From the NCBI RefSeq assembly GCF_003148685.1, contig NZ_QGGR01000001.1, positions 186,001 to 250,000 on the forward strand: DNA of 64,000 nucleotides, in the 5' to 3' direction. Below are positions 60,292 through 64,000 of this stretch, piece by piece. The notes beneath the pieces were generated by a model that worked only from the letters and a program-made list of their open reading frames with translations, did not search any database and was not told the origin of the DNA. The translations under genes were made by a program, and so were the position numbers. Origin of the DNA: Actinoplanes xinjiangensis (GTDB taxonomy: Bacteria; Actinomycetota; Actinomycetes; Mycobacteriales; Micromonosporaceae). Position 1 is the first letter of the stretch; each line of letters begins with the position of its first letter.

Positions 60292-60660
60292 ATGCACAAG
60301 CCCGATGTCGGCCCCATTCCCGATGCTCCGGCCAGCGAACTGCTGATCGAGGACATCGTCCAGGGCGAGGGCCAGGAGGCGAAGGCCGGCGACTTCGTCA
60401 GCGTCCACTACGTGGGTGTCGCCCAGTCCACGGGCAAGGAGTTCGACGCCTCCTACAACCGGGGCGAGCCGTTCGGGTTCCGGGTGGCCGGCCAGCAGGT
60501 CATCGCCGGCTGGGACCAGGGCGTCGCCGGGATGAAGGTGGGCGGCCGCCGCAAGCTGATCATCCCGCCGCACCTGGGTTACGGCGCGCGGGGCGCGGCC
60601 GGCGCGATCAAGCCCAACGAGACCCTCGTCTTCGTGGTGGACCTGCTCGAGGTCCACTGA
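60292..60660 (+). CDS. FKBP-type peptidyl-prolyl cis-trans isomerase
   Basis: 122 residues, one FKBP domain: GDFVSVHYVG, FDASYNRGEPFGF, GWDQGVAGMKVGGRRKLIIP, LGYGARG, and ETLVFVVDLLEV. Cytoplasmic, no signal peptide. The ATG follows AGGAGG. Divergent from the LPMO gene. Confidence 0.93.
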   Translation: MHKPDVGPIPDAPASELLIEDIVQGEGQEAKAGDFVSVHYVGVAQSTGKEFDASYNRGEPFGFRVAGQQVIAGWDQGVAGMKVGGRRKLIIPPHLGYGARGAAGAIKPNETLVFVVDLLEVH

Positions 60661-60666
60661 GACACC

Positions 60667-60712
60667 GCTCGCGGCGGCCGCGTCCCGCGATGGCGACGCG
60701 GCCGCCGAGAGC
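60667..60712 (+). terminator. Long hairpin terminator after FKBP gene
   Basis: An 18-bp stem with one mismatch: GCTCGCGGCGGCCGCGTC (60667-60684) and GACGCGGCCGCCGAGAGC (60695-60712), loop 10 nt. Confidence 0.75.
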
Positions 60713-60756
60713 GAACGACAGAGGGCCGGCACCCGGCTCCGTCCCGAAAGACGACC

Positions 60757-61311
60757 ATGCAGCCGATGGAGAACCCCGGAGTGACCACGGTACGCGTCGC
60801 GCCCACCGCCGACCTGCCCCCGGACGAGCGCGCCGCCGTCCGTGACCTGCTCGATCTGGCCTTCGACGGCGGCTTCGACGTCCACGACTGGGACCACACA
60901 CTCGGCGGCCTGCACCTGATCGTCACCAGGGCCGGCCTGCCGGTCGCACACGGCGCCGTGGTCCAGCGCCGCTTCCTGCTCGACGGCCGGTCACTGCGCT
61001 GCGGCTACGTCGAGGCGGTCGCGGTACACCCACGATGGCGTGGGCACGGCCTGGCCGCCGCGGTGATGACCGAGGCCGAACGACTCATCGACGGCGGGTA
61101 CGACCTCGGCGCACTCTCCGCCTCGACGGAGGGACGCGGCCTGTACCTGGCCCGCGGCTGGGTGCCGTGGACCGGCCCGACCGCGGTGCTCACCCCGTCC
61201 GGAGTGACCCGCACCCCCGACGACGACGACAGCACCCTGGTACGCCCCACGCCCGGCCTCGCCCTCACCGGCACCCTCACCTGCGACTGGCGTGACGGCG
61301 ACGTCTGGTAA
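60757..61311 (+). CDS. GNAT acetyltransferase, AAC(2')-like
   Basis: 184 residues matching aminoglycoside 2'-N-acetyltransferases: DHTLGGLHLIV, VAHGAVVQRRFLLDGRSL, GYVEAVAVHPRWRGHGLAAA (acetyl-CoA loop), YDLGALSASTEGRGLYLARG, and the closing LTCDWRDGDVW, which is a family hallmark. It would acetylate the 2'-amino group of aminoglycosides; chromosomal members in Mycobacterium may have a physiological role instead. No aminoglycoside biosynthesis gene is nearby. GTG 60781 is an alternative start. Confidence 0.85.
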   Translation: MQPMENPGVTTVRVAPTADLPPDERAAVRDLLDLAFDGGFDVHDWDHTLGGLHLIVTRAGLPVAHGAVVQRRFLLDGRSLRCGYVEAVAVHPRWRGHGLAAAVMTEAERLIDGGYDLGALSASTEGRGLYLARGWVPWTGPTAVLTPSGVTRTPDDDDSTLVRPTPGLALTGTLTCDWRDGDVW

Positions 61312-61360
61312 CCCGCCGCCCCTCCCGCGCCCTTCCCCGGACGCTTCCCCCGCCCCCGCC

Positions 61361-61564
61361 GCCTTCCCGCGGCCCCGGGTACTCTCACCGCCTCCCAGCA
61401 GCCGGGCCTCTCACCGCTGGCGCCCGCCGCCTTCCCGCAGCCCCGAGGGCTCTCACCGACTCCCAGCGGCCGGGCCACTCGCCACAGGCGCCCGCCGCCT
61501 TCCCGCAGCCTCTGGGACTCTCACCGCCTTCCCGCGGCCGGACCTCTCACTGTTGGCCGCTGCT
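61361..61564 (+). repeat. 68-bp tandem repeats downstream of AAC(2')-like gene
   Basis: Three units begin at 61361, 61429 and 61497 with GCCTTCCCGCGGCC or variant, each containing CTCTCACCG and GGGCC. Identity is partial but the 68-bp spacing is exact. They fill most of the gene-free stretch 61312-61657; no gene seen there. Confidence 0.75.
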
Positions 61565-61657
61565 GGCCTCGCGCCGCTGCCCGGCCGCGATCCTGTTGGA
61601 TTCCGACACGCTGTCATCGCGGAACTCCACAACGTCGGGACGGCACAGCGGTCCTGG

Positions 61658-62233
61658 TCAGCGGGCGGTCCACAGCCGTTCGAGCAGGGTCCGCAGCGGG
61701 ACCCCCTCGCCCGGATGGTCGAGTGCCGGCCCGGGCCGGGCGAGCGCCTGCGCGTCGGCCACGCCGATCACCGCCGCGGTCGCCGCGGTGATCAGTTCCA
61801 GTCCGGGACCCGCGTCGATCAGGCCGATCCGAACACCGTCGGCCACCATCGCGGCGATCCACTCTCCACCCTGCCCGGGAGCGGGCGGGGCGGCGGCCAG
61901 CACCGCGCGATCGTCCGGGTGCTCCCGCAGGTGCCCGGACAGCCGCGCGGACCCGGCGGCGAACTGCTCCCAGAGGTCGTCCGCGGTCCGCACCGATGTC
62001 CAGCGGCCGAGCACCGCCAACACCCGGGCCGCGGTGTCCGCGGCGACGGCGGCGAACAGGTCGTCCTTGCCGTCGAAGTAGTGGTAAGCGCTGGTCTTGG
62101 AGATGCCGCAATCCGCGATGATCCGATTGAGCGAGGCACCGTCCCGGCCGTCGCGAGCGAAGTGCGACCGGGCCACGGCAAGAATCGCGGCGCGGGCGTC
62201 CGGCGCGAGCCGGTCGAATCGGGGCAGCGGCAT
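61658..62233 (-). CDS. TetR-family transcriptional regulator
   Basis: 191 residues. HTH at about residues 33-55: SLNRIIADCGISKTSAYHYF. The ligand-binding domain is unlike specific named families. ATG 62233 has a TAGGGT box (62246-62241, minus strand) exactly 7 nt upstream, so a leaderless promoter exists inside the stop codon of the upstream gene, in addition to possible readthrough from the membrane-protein gene. Confidence 0.88.
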   Translation of the reverse strand: MPLPRFDRLAPDARAAILAVARSHFARDGRDGASLNRIIADCGISKTSAYHYFDGKDDLFAAVAADTAARVLAVLGRWTSVRTADDLWEQFAAGSARLSGHLREHPDDRAVLAAAPPAPGQGGEWIAAMVADGVRIGLIDAGPGLELITAATAAVIGVADAQALARPGPALDHPGEGVPLRTLLERLWTAR

Positions 62234-62243
62234 CGTCAGGACC

Positions 62244-62873
62244 CTACCGGCCCGGCCGCCGGCCGCCCGGTTTCACCGACGCGGACGTTGGGTGGCTGGC
62301 TCCCACCGCTGTCTCAACGGCGTTGAGACAGCGGTGGGAACCAGCCGCACCCGGACCAGCCGCGTCCGGAGCGGCGGCGTGGCGGGCCAGGCGGCGGTTG
62401 AGGCGGGTGGTCAGCGCCCAGTGCGCGGCCCAGAGCGGCAGTGCCCCCACTCCCCCGGCCAGCCCGGGCACGCCGGGTAGCAGCGACACGATCTGCAGGG
62501 TGCACCAGCCGTACCCGAGGAGTTCCCATCGGCGCACCTCGCGGGCCGGGGTCCCGGCGGCGGCCAGCGAACCGGCCACCGCCCGGACGATGAAGAAGTC
62601 CTCGACGAAGTTGTGCGGGACGGCGAACATCCACCACACCGAGCCCGGCCGGGCCCGGCGCGCGGCCGGCCGGATCAGGGTCAGGGTGCGCTGGAGGGCC
62701 CGGCAGTAGAGGGCGACCAGGCCGAGGAACCCGGCGATGATGGCGGCGCTAGCCCAGAGGGGCTGCCCCGCGATCTCCCCCAGCAGGCCGTCGCCCCACT
62801 GCGGGGCCCACATCGGGTAGGTCAGCAGGATCGTCACGCAGGACGTACCGGCGATCCTCGTCACGATGCCCAT
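62244..62873 (-). CDS. Membrane protein with palindrome-derived C-terminal tail
   Basis: 209 residues, about four hydrophobic segments (SAAIIAGFLGLVALYCRALQ, then VPHNFVEDFFIVRAVAGSLA and others). The last 35 residues (GSHRCLNAVETAV and onwards) are encoded by a dispersed palindromic repeat (62294-62346), so the natural C-terminus was probably earlier, near RRLARHAA. No family recognised. It shares the tail context with the TetR gene 10 bp downstream. Confidence 0.6.
   Translation of the reverse strand: MGIVTRIAGTSCVTILLTYPMWAPQWGDGLLGEIAGQPLWASAAIIAGFLGLVALYCRALQRTLTLIRPAARRARPGSVWWMFAVPHNFVEDFFIVRAVAGSLAAAGTPAREVRRWELLGYGWCTLQIVSLLPGVPGLAGGVGALPLWAAHWALTTRLNRRLARHAAAPDAAGPGAAGSHRCLNAVETAVGASHPTSASVKPGGRRPGR
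62294..62346. repeat. Dispersed palindrome, copy inside a coding region
   Basis: GGCTGGCTCCCACCGCTGTC, TCAACGGCGTTGA, and the complementary right arm GACAGCGGTGGGAACCAGCC; arms differ by one base. It is the same family as 2844-3089 and 14694-14748. It lies in the 3' part of the membrane-protein gene. Confidence 0.85.
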
Positions 62874-62894
62874 GAAGCCGAAGTGTACTAGCAG

Positions 62895-62913
62895 GGTGTA
62901 CTACTGGTACACC
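62895..62913. promoter_or_regulatory. Candidate TetR operator
   Basis: GGTGTAC, TACTG, GTACACC: a perfect 7-5-7 inverted repeat 22 bp upstream of the membrane-protein start. A second half-site TGTACTA lies at 62884-62890, and TACACT on the minus strand (62888-62883 region) may be the -10. Confidence 0.5.
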
Positions 62914-62939
62914 GTCGTGGACCGGTTCGCCGATCGGGT

Positions 62940-63833
62940 TCATGCCTGCCTCCGGAGGTCGGCGCACTCCTTCTCGTCCGGCAGCAGCGGCCGGAACTTG
63001 ATCTGCCACTTCTTGCCGGCCGACTCCCACGGGGTCCGCTCGTTGGCCTTGGCCGCCAGCGCCAGCACCTCGTCCTTCACCGCACCCTCGACGGTCAGGC
63101 AGTTGATCCGCAGCTCCTCGTTGAGGAAGCCGCCGGGCAGGTCCGCGGCCGGCCACTTGACCGGAGCGCCGGCCAGACCGTCGCCGGCGTCCTGATAGGG
63201 CGTGGCCAGAACGGCGAGCCGCTGCGCCGGGTAGGGCTTCGCGGCCGGGCTCGCCGCCTCCGCGAACAGGGCGTGCAGCGACGCCACGAAATCACTGAGC
63301 TTCTTACGGGCGGCCTGCTGCTGCGCGGTGAGGGAGGCGTCGTCGGGGCGGGCCTCGCTCAGGGCCATCACCTCGACGACCTGCTCGCCACCGGCGGTGA
63401 CGACGGTGATCCTCGTGCTGGGGATGTCGGCGACTCCCGGCGTACCGAAATCGACGCCGGAGGTGACGCCCGCGGCGACCGCCCCGGCGGTCAGGTCCCG
63501 GAGCTGGGCCTCGCTGAGGGTGATCTCCCGCAGATTGGGCAGGGCCGCGCCGGGATAGATGAGCGTGACCGGGCCCTCGCTGATCGCGCGGCCGTCGGCG
63601 TAGATGCTGAACAGCGGGATCCGGGAGGGGATGGTCTCGGCCGGGACGAAGCCGCCGCGGTACTCGACACGCAGGGCGATCGTCGGATCGGTGGTGGCGC
63701 TCTCGGTGACCGGAGCGGCGGAGGCCGGCGCGCCGGCCTCGCCGGCCTCGCCGGCGACGCCGGGCCGGGCGCAGGCGCCCAGCAGGAGAAGGGGGACGGC
63801 GACGGCGGTCAGCAGACCGCGGTTGGTGGTCAT
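62940..63833 (-). CDS. Lipoprotein of unknown function
   Basis: 297 residues from ATG 63833. Lipobox LLLLGACARP with Cys near residue 20, then a Gly/Ala/Glu-rich spacer and a beta-rich domain (VEYRGGFVPAETIPSRIPLF, ISEGPVTLIYPGAALPNLRE, STRITVVTAGGEQVVEVMAL), with a hydrophilic C-terminus. It is exposed on the outer face of the membrane. No enzyme motif recognised. Convergent neighbours: none; divergent from the membrane-protein operon. Confidence 0.7.
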   Translation of the reverse strand: MTTNRGLLTAVAVPLLLLGACARPGVAGEAGEAGAPASAAPVTESATTDPTIALRVEYRGGFVPAETIPSRIPLFSIYADGRAISEGPVTLIYPGAALPNLREITLSEAQLRDLTAGAVAAGVTSGVDFGTPGVADIPSTRITVVTAGGEQVVEVMALSEARPDDASLTAQQQAARKKLSDFVASLHALFAEAASPAAKPYPAQRLAVLATPYQDAGDGLAGAPVKWPAADLPGGFLNEELRINCLTVEGAVKDEVLALAAKANERTPWESAGKKWQIKFRPLLPDEKECADLRRQA

Positions 63834-63876
63834 GACCGGTACGACGAGACGGGCCCCACCGAGGTTCCGGCCGGCG

Positions 63877-64000
63877 CTAAGAAACCACCCGGGCCCGGCG
63901 GCCCTGAACCTCGACCACGTCACCGGGGTGCAGCTGCCGGCCGCGGCGCACGTCGATCTCGCCGTTGACGCTCACGTCCCCGGACGCGATGAGGATCTTG
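63877..64000 (-). CDS. S4-domain RNA-binding protein, C-terminus only (partial)
   Basis: The last 40 codons and the TAG stop are visible; the gene continues past the right edge. KILIASGDVSVNGEIDVRRG followed by RQLHPGDVVEVQGRRARVVS matches the S4 RNA-binding domain of small YaaA/RqcP-type proteins (SGxVxVNGEVxxRRGxxLxxGDVV). Confidence 0.75.
   Translation of the reverse strand, partial: KILIASGDVSVNGEIDVRRGRQLHPGDVVEVQGRRARVVS

Overview
The window is chromosomal DNA from a very GC-rich actinomycete. The block pgsA-DUF881-sbp-DUF881-gcvH-garA-ftsR-nuclease-merR has the gene order known from Mycobacterium (Rv1822 to Rv1830) and other actinobacteria, and the actinobacterial maltose-1-phosphate/ADP-glucose pair glgM/glgC is also present. 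The style (many GGDEF/EAL proteins, secreted polymer-active enzymes, large LuxR regulators, ESX-like small proteins) suggests Micromonosporaceae such as Actinoplanes; that is inference. No tRNA, rRNA, CRISPR array, transposase or phage gene was found.

Layout. 0-3 kb: a LacI-type regulator (cut by the window edge) and two tandem paralogous MFS exporters, each behind the same double operator. 3-8 kb: Crp-like regulator/YciI, a MerR/SDR divergent pair with a duplicated operator, a helical-repeat protein, and a secreted cutinase of the PET-hydrolase type. 8-14 kb: LAL regulator, a coupled receiver-like/PD-(D/E)XK pair, histidine phosphatase, SHOCT protein, DoxX protein. 14-16 kb: an unusual deaminase and a small ESX-like pair whose second member ends in a DUF4157-like HExxH motif. 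16-26 kb: Ski2-like and SF1 helicases, a two-component system, asparagine synthetase. 26-30 kb: small genes separated by tandem-repeat DNA, an ECF sigma factor and a hydrolase. 30-39 kb: short UvrA paralogue and the conserved cell-envelope/central-metabolism block. 39-49 kb: MoxR-VWA pair, PhzF, secreted peptidase, ABC-F protein, secreted protein. 48-56 kb: glycogen/maltoside genes (GHL10 hydrolase, glgM, glgC) with two c-di-GMP turnover genes inserted between glgM and glgC. 56-64 kb: AraC regulator, DUF4331 cluster, membrane-anchored LPMO, FKBP, AAC(2')-type acetyltransferase, TetR/membrane protein pair, lipoprotein, S4 protein.

Two themes run through the window. First, many genes appear leaderless: a TAnnnT -10 box lies 6-7 nt before the start codon with no Shine-Dalgarno, and I used this to choose several starts. 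Second, intergenic DNA is rich in home-made repeats: a dispersed family of about 53-bp palindromes (six copies, one of them inside a gene), a heptanucleotide array, and tandem units of 24, 31, 51, 56 and 68 bp. The most unusual protein observations are the WxG/DUF4157-like fusion at 15190-15861, a GGDEF domain that lost its first metal-binding Asp at 52490-54691, and a deaminase with HAD in place of HAE at 14143-14652.
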